NCBI GenBank assembly: GCA_934553285.1
Contig: CAKTFD010000073.1
Location: forward strand, 1-11,315
Direction: 5' to 3'
Source: an uncultured Faecalibacterium sp.
GTDB lineage: Bacteria; Bacillota; Clostridia; Oscillospirales; Ruminococcaceae
DNA: 11,315 nucleotides
Below, in pieces: positions 1 through 6,198 of the stretch. Numbering within the stretch: the first letter of the stretch is position 1; each line of letters starts with the position of its first letter. Made by a program: the position numbers and the translations under genes. The notes beneath the pieces are model-generated. The model did not search any database. It saw only the letters and a program-made list of their open reading frames with translations, and was not told the origin of the DNA.

Positions 1-369
1 AAAGCACTGGTACGCGCCAGCTCGCAGGGCACGCTCCGCACCGAGGAAGTGGCGCATTTTGGCAGCACAAACGACATGGACTATCACATCCTCTCCATGG
101 ACAGCGAAGCGTTCCAGCAAACGGCAGAATTGCTTTCCACCGTCTCCTGCCGCAAAAAGCTGAATCAAAACTATTCTGCCTACATCCACAATACCTTCCC
201 GGTACAGTCGGTCACCGTCAGCTTTTATGACGATGCCGAGAACCAGAAGTTTCTGCTGACCGTATATTCTGACGGCGTGTGCATCCTGAACAGCGCCTAT
301 GTCAGCGTAAAATATCCCGGCGGCGGCGCAGCAGAGCTGTACCAGCAGCTGGCGGGGCTGGGGAAGTAA
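1..369 (+). CDS. 3' end of an unrecognised protein gene (start lies outside the window)
   Basis: The reading frame is open from base 1 to a TAA at 367-369, giving 122 visible C-terminal residues. The true start is upstream of the window. The GTG at 49 has no ribosome binding site and is probably internal. The visible part is soluble-looking, with no membrane segment. It has an alternating pattern typical of beta strands (for example SVTVSFYDD followed by KFLLTVYSDGVCIL) and then a short helical C-terminus. I do not recognise the family and assign no function. A clear terminator follows directly, so this gene ends its transcription unit and is not obviously linked to pflB about 590 bp downstream. 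Confidence 0.75.
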   Translation, partial: KALVRASSQGTLRTEEVAHFGSTNDMDYHILSMDSEAFQQTAELLSTVSCRKKLNQNYSAYIHNTFPVQSVTVSFYDDAENQKFLLTVYSDGVCILNSAYVSVKYPGGGAAELYQQLAGLGK

Positions 370-377
370 AAACAAAA

Positions 378-428
378 ACCGGGGCGCACAGTTGGTCAAG
401 CTGTACGTCCCGGTCTTGTTTTTTCTTT
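378..428 (+). terminator. Rho-independent terminator of the first gene
   Basis: A 14-position stem pairs 378-391 (ACCGGGGCGCACAG) with 401-414 (CTGTACGTCCCGGT), with one G-U pair and one C-A mismatch. The 9-base loop can pair further (TTG with CAA). It is followed by CTTGTTTTTTCTTT. It begins 8 bases after the stop codon. The A-rich 5' flank means it could also act on the other strand. Confidence 0.85.
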
Positions 429-570
429 GCGCCAGATGTGGTACCAAACACAGCCGGTGCCGCGCAGGGAGCTGCAGAGCAAACCAGGCTGCAGCTCCCG
501 GAAAAAAGAGAATGGAATGGAGGAATTGGAGTGGAGCGTTTGCAGACGCTCCGGTTCTGGTGCAGCAGCG

Positions 571-586
571 GTTAGAATTGTCTAAC
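571..586. promoter_or_regulatory. Palindromic operator candidate, pfl site 1
   Basis: GTTAGAATTGTCTAAC is a palindrome with perfect 5-base arms and a 6-base centre. The same arms and spacing recur at 918-933, and in the shorter GTTA-N8-TAAC form at 8962-8977 in front of eno. Its TTGTCT (578-583) could serve as a -35 box with CAGAAT (601-606) 17 bases downstream, but that promoter is weak. It also forms the inner stem of hairpin H3, so it might act as RNA instead. Confidence 0.5.
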
Positions 587-616
587 TACCGCTGCGAGAA
601 CAGAATATCACAGATG

Positions 617-632
617 GTTAGTCTTGTCAATC
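617..632. promoter_or_regulatory. Degenerate copy of the pfl palindrome, site 2
   Basis: GTTAGTCTTGTCAATC matches site 1 at 12 of 16 positions, including GTTAG and the central TTGTC, but its right arm is broken. It starts 46 bases after site 1 in the same orientation. It overlaps TTGTCA (624-629), a possible -35 box with a weak TTTTAT (648-653) 18 bases on. This is weaker than the other copies and could be chance. Confidence 0.3.
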
Positions 633-733
633 CTTTTTTCGGAACTTTTTTATCCAGCTGCGTTTTCAGCCGGTTTTCTACATTCTGCCCAAAGAACGGC
701 CTTTGTGCTGGAAGAAAACCCACTTATTATCTA

Positions 734-762
734 TTGCAATTTGGGGTGGTTCTTGTTACTAT
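734..762 (+). promoter_or_regulatory. Probable sigma-A promoter of pflBA
   Basis: The -35 box is TTGCAA (734-739), followed by a 17-base spacer and the -10 box TACTAT (757-762). A TG at 754-755 gives an extended -10 of the form TGnTACTAT. The predicted start is near 768-770, giving a leader of about 190 bases before the pflB start codon. It is the best promoter I find in the 590-bp gap. Confidence 0.65.
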
Positions 763-767
763 AGAGG

Positions 768-904
768 CACAAGATTTTGTGGATAGGTTTTCATCTTCAT
801 CTACAGCTTGTAGTCGTGAGCTGTCAGGCCGGGCAGGGGGGCCTGCCGTACCGGCAGCTCCGGCAGATCCGCCCCCAGAAAACCGCCAACAAGGAGCGGT
901 TTTT
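768..904 (+). promoter_or_regulatory. Structured pflB leader with attenuator-like alternative pairings
   Basis: Downstream of the predicted start, hairpins pair CACAA/TTGTG (768-772/777-781) and CTACA/TGTAG (801-805/809-813). A long irregular stem joins GAGCTG/CAGCTC (818-823/855-860), CCGG/CCGG (829-832/851-854) and GCAGG/CCTGC (833-837/842-846). It competes with CTGCCG/CGGCAG (843-848/852-857). AAAACCGC (879-886) pairs with GCGGTTTT (896-903) as a terminator-like hairpin ending in five Ts. GAAAACC (878-884) can instead pair with GGTTTTC (786-792), which would block that hairpin. This mutually exclusive design is what attenuators and riboswitches use. I could not match it to a known class. 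Confidence 0.45.
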
Positions 905-917
905 CAAAGGCTCAATA

Positions 918-933
918 GTTAGAACATGCTAAC
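918..933. promoter_or_regulatory. Palindromic operator candidate, pfl site 3, next to the pflB ribosome binding site
   Basis: GTTAGAACATGCTAAC has the same perfect arms and 6-base centre as site 1. It lies between the terminator-like hairpin and the AAGGAGG ribosome binding site (947-953), about 150 bases downstream of the predicted start. A bound protein there would act as a roadblock. As RNA it would be a weak 5-bp hairpin close to the ribosome binding site. Confidence 0.5.
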
Positions 934-958
934 CGCATGATGGAGCAAGGAGGTTCCA

Positions 959-3211
959 ATGATCCAGTTTGAACAGTGGGAAGGTTTTGAAGGCCGTATC
1001 TGGAAGGAAGAAGTCAACGTGCGCGACTTTATCCAGAAGAACTACACCCCGTATTACGGGGACGAGAGCTTTCTGGCAGGGCCTACCCAGGCGACCGACC
1101 AGCTTTGGGGTGCCCTGCAAAAGCTGCAGAAGGCCGAGCGCGCCAAGGGCGGCGTGCTGGATATGGAGACCGAAGTGGTCAGCAGCCTGACCGCTTACGG
1201 CCCCGGCTATATCGACGAAAGCCTGAAAGACCTGGAGCAGATCGTCGGCCTGCAGACCGATAAGCCCCTGAAACGCGCTTTTATGCCCTACGGCGGCATC
1301 AAGATGGCGGAGCAGGCCTGCACCACCTACGGCTACCAGCCCAGCGCGGAGCTGCATAAGATCTTTACGGATTACACCCGCACCCACAATCAGGCTGTGT
1401 TCGATGCCTATACCCCCGAGATGAAGAAGGCACGCCACACCCATATCATCACCGGCCTGCCGGATACCTATGGCCGCGGCCGCATCGTGGGCGATTACCG
1501 CCGTGTGGCGCTGTACGGCATCGATGCACTGATCCAGTTCAAGCAGGAGGATCTTGCCAACTGCGGCGATGGCACCATGACCGATGATGTTATCCGCCTG
1601 CGGGAGGAGATCGCCCGCCAGATCAGCGCGTTGAAGGGCATGAAGAAGATGGCCGAGGCCTATGGCTGCGACATCTCCCAGCCCGCCAAGGACGCAAAGG
1701 AAGCCTGCCAGTGGCTGTACTTCGGCTATCTGGCCGCCATCAAGACCCAGAACGGCGCTGCCATGAGCGTGGGCCGCATCTCCACCTTCCTGGATATCTA
1801 TATCCAGCGCGATCTGGACAAGGGCATCCTGACCGAGAGCCAGGCACAGGAGCTGATCGACCACATGGTCATGAAGTTCCGCATGGTCAAGTTTGCCCGC
1901 ATCCCCAGCTACAACCAGCTGTTCTCCGGCGACCCCGTATGGGCGACCCTGGAGGTGGGCGGCATCGGCATGGATGGCCGCAGCATGGTTACCAAAAACT
2001 GCTACCGCTTCCTGCACACGCTGGAGAACATGGGGCCTGCCCCGGAGCCGAACCTGACCGTGCTGTACTCCTCCGCACTGCCCGAGGCCTTTAAAAAGTA
2101 CGCCGCCAAGGTGTCCATCAACACCAGCAGCGTTCAGTACGAGAACGATGATGTGATGAAGCCGGTGTGGGGCGATGATTACTCCATCTGCTGCTGCGTG
2201 TCTGCTACCCAGACCGGCAAGGAGATGCAGTTCTTTGGCGCCCGCGCAAACCTGGCAAAGTGCCTGCTGTACGCCATCAACGGCGGCGTGGACGAAAAGA
2301 GCCACGAGCAGTGCGGCCCCAACTACGCCCCCATTACCAGCGAGTACCTGAACTATGACGAGGTGCTGCCCAAGTATGTGCAGATGCTGGACTGGCTGGC
2401 CGGGCTGTACGTCAACGTGCTTAACCTGATCCAGTATATGCACGACAAGTATTATTACGAGGAAGCCGAGATGGCCCTCATCGATACCGATGTGCGCCGT
2501 ACCTTTGCCACCGGCATTGCAGGCTTCTCCCATGTTATCGATTCGCTGAGCGCTATCAAGTACGCTAAGGTAAAGGTGGTCCGGGACGAGAGCGGCCTTG
2601 CCACCGGATTTGAAATCGAGGGCGATTTCCCCAAGTACGGCAACGATGATGACCGCGCCGATGAGATCGGCGTGTGGCTGCTGCGCACCTTCCTGGAGAT
2701 GATCAAAAAGCGCCATACCTACCGCAACTCCGAGGCGACCACCTCCATCCTGACCATCACCTCCAACGTGGTGTACGGCAAGTACACTGGTGCGCTGCCG
2801 GATGGCCGCGCCGCCTTTACTCCCTTTGCACCCGGCGCTACCCCCAGCTATGGTGCCGAGCAGAACGGCCTGCTGGCCTCGCTGAACTCGGTGGCAAAGC
2901 TGCCCTACCACTGGGCACTGGACGGCATCTCCAACACCCAGACCGTGAACCCCGAGGCACTGGGACACAGCGAGGGCGAGCGCGTGGAGAACCTGGTGCA
3001 GGTGCTGGACGGTTACTTTGACCAGGGTGCGCACCACCTGAACGTGAACGTCTTTGGCAAGGAGAAGCTGCTGGATGCCATGGAGCACCCCGAAAAGGAA
3101 GAATACGCCAACTTTACCATCCGCGTTTCCGGCTACGCCGTCAAGTTCATCGACCTGACCCGTGAGCAGCAGCTGGATGTGCTGGCCCGTACCTGCCATG
3201 CAGTCCTGTAA
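959..3211 (+). CDS. pflB: Formate C-acetyltransferase (pyruvate formate-lyase)
   Basis: A 750-residue cytoplasmic glycyl-radical enzyme that converts pyruvate and CoA to acetyl-CoA and formate. Length matches the family (about 740-760). The catalytic cysteine region is [17 protein letters not shown]: Cys412 and Cys413 align with the E. coli Cys418-Cys419 pair, and Cys411 is an extra third cysteine. [12 protein letters not shown] follows as in true PFLs. The C-terminal radical loop is RVSGYAVKF with the radical glycine at 725. These motifs favour PFL over choline lyase or diol dehydratase relatives. The ATG is fixed by AAGGAGG five bases upstream. The activase gene overlaps the 3' end, so the two are surely co-expressed. 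The upstream leader and palindromes suggest regulation at transcription or attenuation. Confidence 0.97.
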   Translation: MIQFEQWEGFEGRIWKEEVNVRDFIQKNYTPYYGDESFLAGPTQATDQLWGALQKLQKAERAKGGVLDMETEVVSSLTAYGPGYIDESLKDLEQIVGLQTDKPLKRAFMPYGGIKMAEQACTTYGYQPSAELHKIFTDYTRTHNQAVFDAYTPEMKKARHTHIITGLPDTYGRGRIVGDYRRVALYGIDALIQFKQEDLANCGDGTMTDDVIRLREEIARQISALKGMKKMAEAYGCDISQPAKDAKEACQWLYFGYLAAIKTQNGAAMSVGRISTFLDIYIQRDLDKGILTESQAQELIDHMVMKFRMVKFARIPSYNQLFSGDPVWATLEVGGIGMDGRSMVTKNCYRFLHTLENMGPAPEPNLTVLYSSALPEAFKKYAAKVSINTSSVQYENDDVMKPVWGDDYSICCCVSATQTGKEMQFFGARANLAKCLLYAINGGVDEKSHEQCGPNYAPITSEYLNYDEVLPKYVQMLDWLAGLYVNVLNLIQYMHDKYYYEEAEMALIDTDVRRTFATGIAGFSHVIDSLSAIKYAKVKVVRDESGLATGFEIEGDFPKYGNDDDRADEIGVWLLRTFLEMIKKRHTYRNSEATTSILTITSNVVYGKYTGALPDGRAAFTPFAPGATPSYGAEQNGLLASLNSVAKLPYHWALDGISNTQTVNPEALGHSEGERVENLVQVLDGYFDQGAHHLNVNVFGKEKLLDAMEHPEKEEYANFTIRVSGYAVKFIDLTREQQLDVLARTCHAVL

Positions 3212-3950
3212 CAACATCGGATATGTCCACTCGCTGGAGTCCTTCGGCTCGGTGGATGGCCCGGGCGTGCGCTTTGTGGTGTTTTTGCAGGGGTGTGCCT
3301 TGCGATGCAAATACTGCCACAACCCCGAGACCTGGGCAGAGGGCGGCACCCCGTGGACGGCACAGGCGCTGTTCCAGCGGGTATGGCGCTACCGCAACTA
3401 CTGGGGCAAAAAGGGCGGCATCACGGTCAGCGGCGGGGAACCGCTGCGGCAGATGGCATTCCTTACAGAATTTTTTGCGCTGGCCCGTGCAAAAGGCGTG
3501 CACACGGCGCTGGATACCGCCGGGCAGCCTTTCCGCCCGGACGACCCGGCCTATCTGGCCGATTTTGACAGGCTGATGGCCAACACCAGCCTGGTCATCC
3601 TGGATCTGAAAGAGATCGACCCGGTGCGCCACCGGCAGCTCACCGGCAGGGACAACGCCAACATCCTGGCCATGGCGCGGCACATCTCCGACCTGGGGGT
3701 GCCGCTGTGGATCCGGCATGTTCTGGTGCCCGGCCTGACCGATGAGGAAGCCGGCCTGCGCCGCACGGCGGAGTTTATCCGCAGCCTGCACACCGTGCAG
3801 CGGGTGGAGGTGCTGCCCTACCACACGCTGGGGCTGTTCAAGTGGCAGAAGCTGGGTATCCCGTACCCACTGCCGGATGCTGTGCCGCCCACAGCGGAAC
3901 AGGTGCAGCGGGCAGAGCAGCTGCTGGAGGTAGACCGCTATCCCGGGTAA
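3198..3950 (+). CDS. pflA: Pyruvate formate-lyase activating enzyme (radical SAM)
   Basis: A 250-residue radical-SAM enzyme that uses a [4Fe-4S] cluster and S-adenosylmethionine to abstract hydrogen from the PflB radical glycine. The cluster motif is CALRCKYC (Cys33, Cys37, Cys40), preceded by [15 protein letters not shown] as in PFL activases. The SAM-binding GGE motif is ITVSGGEPL (SGGE at 78-81). The chosen ATG at 3198 overlaps the last 14 bases of pflB and puts the N-terminus in register with known PflA proteins. A GTG at 3162 in the same frame would add 12 non-homologous residues. No strong ribosome binding site precedes 3198, so translation is probably coupled to pflB. It ends at TAA 3948-3950, near a terminator. 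Confidence 0.95.
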   Translation: MQSCNNIGYVHSLESFGSVDGPGVRFVVFLQGCALRCKYCHNPETWAEGGTPWTAQALFQRVWRYRNYWGKKGGITVSGGEPLRQMAFLTEFFALARAKGVHTALDTAGQPFRPDDPAYLADFDRLMANTSLVILDLKEIDPVRHRQLTGRDNANILAMARHISDLGVPLWIRHVLVPGLTDEEAGLRRTAEFIRSLHTVQRVEVLPYHTLGLFKWQKLGIPYPLPDAVPPTAEQVQRAEQLLEVDRYPG

Positions 3951-3972
3951 AGCGGGACGATCTGTACTGCGC

Positions 3973-4006
3973 GCCGCTTCGCTCTGCGCAATTTCAGCGG
4001 AAAAAT
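3973..4006. repeat. Short repeat element, copy 1 (GCCGCTTC...GCGGAAAAAT)
   Basis: The block starts GCCGCTTC (3973-3980) and ends GCGGAAAAAT (3997-4006), with 16 bases between. A second block with the same ends lies at 4099-4129. CCGC and GCGG can pair, and TGCGC/GCGCA (3968-3972/3986-3990) forms a competing hairpin. The shared ends suggest a dispersed intergenic repeat family rather than coding sequence. Confidence 0.4.
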
Positions 4007-4019
4007 TGTTTTTGATCTC

Positions 4020-4060
4020 GGCACACCGGATCGTCTGCGGACGCTCCGGTGTGCCATTTT
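4020..4060 (+). terminator. Terminator of the pflBA operon
   Basis: A perfect 11-base-pair stem joins GGCACACCGGA (4020-4030) and TCCGGTGTGCC (4045-4055). Inside it CGTC/GACG pair around a TGCG loop. It is followed by ATTTT. It lies about 70 bases after the pflA stop. The short T-run makes it less than ideal, and its right arm touches the palindromic element that follows. Confidence 0.7.
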
Positions 4061-4172
4061 CACGGGGGAGGGGCGCAGAGATAAACGGCATCTGCCGTGC
4101 CGCTTCCTTCGGAAGCGCTGCGGAAAAATCTTGCGATGCCGTTTGCCTTTACAGCCCCTCCCGTGAAAATGG
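4054..4172. repeat. Palindromic element of about 119 bp, MITE-like or long cruciform
   Basis: The ends are inverted repeats: 4054-4074 (starting CCATTTTCACGGG, ending AGGGGC) pairs with 4154-4172, with only a 2-base insertion on the left. Inside, AAACGGCATC (4083-4092) pairs perfectly with GATGCCGTTT (4135-4144), and CGCTTCC/GGAAGCG (4101-4107/4111-4117) forms the tip. No open frame fits and no target-site duplication is obvious. It could be a miniature transposable element, a family of extragenic palindromes, or part of the transcript end. Confidence 0.6.
4099..4129. repeat. Short repeat element, copy 2, nested in the palindromic element
   Basis: It has the same ends as the block at 3973-4006: GCCGCTTC (4099-4106) and GCGGAAAAAT (4120-4129), here with 13 bases between. 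It forms the tip of the large palindrome. Two copies about 126 bases apart, differing in the middle, point to a small mobile or amplified sequence family. Confidence 0.4.
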
Positions 4173-4234
4173 GTTTCCTTAAATTATGCCCAAAGCAACG
4201 CGGCGGGCATTCTGAATCGTTCTTCGTTCCCTCC

Positions 4235-4263
4235 TTGACTTCCCCGGGCGGCACCGCTATAAT
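4235..4263 (+). promoter_or_regulatory. Sigma-A promoter of the cysS transcript
   Basis: TTGACT (4235-4240), a 17-base spacer, and a perfect TATAAT (4258-4263). Transcription should start near 4270, directly before the T-box leader. It is the clearest promoter in the window. Confidence 0.9.
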
Positions 4264-4269
4264 AAAGGG

Positions 4270-4536
4270 GTAAAAGGATAAATGCGTTTATCCGGGCAGA
4301 GTAGCGCTGCACAAGGTCTGCGCAGAGAGAACAGGTCGCTGGCTGAAAACCTGTTTGCAGACCGCCGCGCAAAGTGCGCCCGGGCAGCACACGGCGGGAA
4401 CCCCTGCGGGAAGTATCGCTGTGCGGTATGCCGCCGTTACCGGCTTTGAGCGACAAACAGAAGTGGAACCGCGATTTTGACTGAAAACCGCCTTCGGAGC
4501 TGTGCTTTTGCACCGCCCCGGGGGCGTTTTGTTTTG
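4270..4536 (+). promoter_or_regulatory. T-box leader with a cysteine (UGC) specifier, upstream of cysS
   Basis: A complete T-box can be drawn. Stem I base pairs CCGGGC/GCCCGG (4292-4297/4378-4383). The specifier loop has AGAGTA on the left and AAAGTGC on the right, placing specifier TGC at 4375-4377, and GCGC/GCGC close above it. The distal arm pairs GGTCTGC/GCAGACC (4315-4321/4357-4363), then the AGAGAGA bulge (4324-4330), ACAGGT/ACCTGT, and the CTGGCTGAAA apical loop. ACGGCGG/CCGCCGT (4391-4397/4431-4437) forms the next stem. The T-box TGGAACC (4464-4470) sits in antiterminator GAAG/CTTC plus GCG/CGC (4460-4495). The competing terminator uses AAAACCGCC (4484-4492) with GGCGTTTT (4523-4530), then GTTTT. 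Uncharged tRNA-Cys (anticodon GCA) should stabilise the antiterminator and turn cysS on. Confidence 0.95.
4271..4292 (+). other. Small hairpin at the 5' end of the T-box transcript
   Basis: GGATAAA (4276-4282) pairs with TTTATCC (4287-4293) around a TGCG loop, a few bases after the predicted start. It precedes Stem I and shares its last bases with the Stem I base. A 5' hairpin of this kind may protect the transcript, but that is inference. Confidence 0.5.
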
Positions 4537-4570
4537 CGGCTTCTGTTTGCCACAAAAAGGAGAATTGAGC

Positions 4571-5968
4571 ATGCAGATTTTCAACACCCTGACCCGCCAG
4601 AAAGAGGAATTTGTTCCGCAGGTGCCCGGCGAATACCGCATCTATGTCTGCGGACCCACCGTTTATAACTATATCCACATCGGCAATGCCCGCCCGCTGA
4701 TCGTGTTCGACACCCTGCGCCGCTATCTGGAATATCGCGGCAACAAGGTGCTTTATGTGTCCAACATTACCGATATCGATGATAAGCTCATCAAAAAAGG
4801 GCAGGAAGAGGGCACTTCCATGAAGGAGGTCGCACAGCGCTTTGAGGCCGAGTACCTCAAGGACGCCGCCGGGCTGAACTGCAAAAAGCCCACCGTGCAG
4901 CCCCGCGCTACCGAGCATATCGCCCAGATTTTGGATATCGTCAAGGACCTGATCGACTCCGGCCACGCCTACGTTGCCAAAAACGGCGATGTGTACTTCC
5001 GGGTCAAGAGCGACCCCAGCTACGGCAAGTTGAGCCACCTGAAACTGGAGGATCTGGAAAGCGGCAACCGCGAGCTGCGCAGCCGCATGGAGGACGACCT
5101 GAAAGAGGACCCCGCCGACTTTGCCATCTGGAAGGCTGCAAAGCCCGGCGAGCCTGCATGGGAAAGCCCCTACGGCATGGGCCGTCCGGGCTGGCACATC
5201 GAGTGCAGCGCCATGAGCCGCACCCATCTGGGTAAGACCATCGACCTGCACTGCGGCGGTCAGGACCTGATCTTCCCCCACCACGAAAACGAGATCGCAC
5301 AGAGCGAGTGCGCCAACGGCTGCGAGTTTGCCCGCTACTGGATGCACAACGGCTTTATCAACGTGGATAACCAGAAGATGTCCAAGAGCCTGCACAACTT
5401 CTTTACGGTGCGGGATGTTGCGGATGTTTACGGCTACGAGCCGATCCGCTACTTCATGCTGACCGCCGGTTACCGTATGCCGTTGAACTACACGGTGGAG
5501 CTGATCGAAAGCTGCAAGAACAGCCTGGAGCGCCTGTACACCTGCCGTGAGAATCTGGATTTTGCCCTGAGCAAGGCCGATTTTGGCACCGACGAGACCC
5601 TGAAAGAAAAGGCTGCCGAGGCCCGCACCAAGTTCTGCACCGCGATGGATGACGATTTGAACACCCCGGATGCACTGGCCGCCGTGTTTGACCTGGTCAA
5701 GGAGATCAACACCCTGTCCGCTGCTTCCAGCAAGGCTGCACTGGAGACCGCTGCCGCCGCCTTTGACGAGATCACCGGCGTGCTGGGCCTGCTGTACAAC
5801 CGCAAAAAGGACGAGGTGCCCGCCGAGGTGACCGAACTGGTGGAGAAGCGTGCTGCCGCCAAGAAGGCAAAGGACTGGGCCACCGCCGATGCCATCCGTG
5901 CCCAGCTGACCGAGATGGGCTGGGCGGTCAAGGACACCGCCCAGGGGCCGCAGCTGAGCAAGCTGTAA
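4571..5968 (+). CDS. cysS: Cysteinyl-tRNA synthetase (class I)
   Basis: A 465-residue cytoplasmic enzyme that charges tRNA-Cys. The class I signature is HIGN at 36-39 and KMSKS at 269-273. The active-site zinc ligands are all present by spacing: Cys27, Cys212 (in WHIECS), His237 and Glu241 (in PHHENE), matching Cys28/Cys209/His234/Glu238 of E. coli CysS. The C-terminal helical region (about 310-465) carries the anticodon-binding part. The ATG at 4571 follows GGAG (4559-4562) at 8 bases and starts the conserved MQIFNTLTRQ. The same frame is open further upstream, but those codons lie inside the T-box terminator. Regulation is by the cysteine T-box directly upstream, which agrees with the product. 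It appears to be a single-gene transcript. Confidence 0.98.
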   Translation: MQIFNTLTRQKEEFVPQVPGEYRIYVCGPTVYNYIHIGNARPLIVFDTLRRYLEYRGNKVLYVSNITDIDDKLIKKGQEEGTSMKEVAQRFEAEYLKDAAGLNCKKPTVQPRATEHIAQILDIVKDLIDSGHAYVAKNGDVYFRVKSDPSYGKLSHLKLEDLESGNRELRSRMEDDLKEDPADFAIWKAAKPGEPAWESPYGMGRPGWHIECSAMSRTHLGKTIDLHCGGQDLIFPHHENEIAQSECANGCEFARYWMHNGFINVDNQKMSKSLHNFFTVRDVADVYGYEPIRYFMLTAGYRMPLNYTVELIESCKNSLERLYTCRENLDFALSKADFGTDETLKEKAAEARTKFCTAMDDDLNTPDALAAVFDLVKEINTLSAASSKAALETAAAAFDEITGVLGLLYNRKKDEVPAEVTELVEKRAAAKKAKDWATADAIRAQLTEMGWAVKDTAQGPQLSKL

Positions 5969-6008
5969 GCACCCGGAACGCCTGAGAGGGCGCGCCTGCC
6001 AAAAGTTG

Positions 6009-6078
6009 AAAGCATCTGCAACAAAAATTTGCCGGGGCCTGCAATGCTCCCCGGGCAAATGCTGCAGATGCTTTTTTT
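6009..6078 (+). terminator. Large nested terminator of cysS
   Basis: The outer stem pairs AAAGCATCTGCA (6009-6020) with TGCAGATGCTTT (6063-6074), 12 perfect pairs, and ends in seven Ts (6072-6078). Inside, ATTTGCC plus GGGG (6027-6037) pairs with CCCC plus GGCAAAT (6049-6060) with one bulged G. It starts about 40 bases after the cysS stop. It is unusually long for an intrinsic terminator. Confidence 0.88.
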
Positions 6079-6123
6079 GTTGCGTCCTCTCCGCCCGCTG
6101 CGCAGGGGAGGGAAGAAGATTGA

Positions 6124-6151
6124 TTTTACGGGTATTTCATGGTACTATAAT
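6124..6151 (+). promoter_or_regulatory. Probable promoter of the DUF4430-type lipoprotein operon
   Basis: A perfect TATAAT (6146-6151) lies 47 bases before the start codon. The best -35 candidate is TTTTAC (6124-6129) at 16 bases. TTGATT (6120-6125) is a better hexamer but sits 20 bases away. The -10 is convincing and the -35 is not. Confidence 0.5.
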
Positions 6152-6198
6152 TGCCGTGCCCTCTGCACATAAAACACAAAACAAGGAGAACTTGAAAA

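Larger units (their letters stand above)
429..733 (+). other. Non-coding, hairpin-rich block upstream of the pflB promoter
   Basis: No convincing gene is present. Four inverted repeats can be paired by eye. H1 is 467-477 (GGGAGCTGCAG) with 489-499, 11 perfect pairs and an 11-base loop. H2 is 533-539 (GGAGCGT) with 546-552, 7 perfect pairs. H3 is 565-575 with 582-595 (GCAGCG plus GTTAG against CTAAC plus CGCTGC, with TAC bulged). A fourth is GGTTTTC 672-678 with GAAAACC 714-720, enclosing CAAAG/CTTTG (690-694/701-705). A purine-rich tract lies between H1 and H2 (about 500-537). None of H1-H3 is followed by a T-run, so they are not plain terminators. Either an unrecognised RNA or a regulatory DNA region is possible. 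Confidence 0.5.

Noticed and set aside
571..586. Rex redox repressor site
   Set aside because: The arms resemble half-sites of TTGTTAA-N4-TTAACAA, but the GTTA to TAAC distance is 8 rather than 6 bases and the outer TT/AA are missing.
768..904. ZTP (pfl-motif) riboswitch in the pflB leader
   Set aside because: The gene context and a GTCGTGAGCTG string (813-823) suggest it, but the second conserved part (CCGCCTGGGC-like) and the expected pseudoknot partner could not be found. A covariance search should still be done.
392..922. A 176-codon frame across the pflB upstream region
   Set aside because: It has no ribosome binding site, an odd composition, and it runs through the terminator, hairpins and promoter.
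3162..3197. GTG start for pflA, adding 12 residues
   Set aside because: The extra residues have no match to PflA N-termini, and ATG 3198 aligns the protein with the family.
929..3349. An 806-codon open frame antisense to pflB
   Set aside because: It is the mirror of a GC-rich, codon-biased gene. Its translation is low in pattern and has no family motif, while the sense strand encodes a complete PFL.
4502..4570. Upstream ATG start for cysS, adding 23 residues
   Set aside because: It lies inside the T-box terminator and lacks a ribosome binding site; ATG 4571 has a good one.
4184..6058. A 624-codon frame antisense to cysS and its T-box
   Set aside because: It crosses the T-box leader and the whole cysS gene, has no ribosome binding site at its start, and its product has no recognisable domain.
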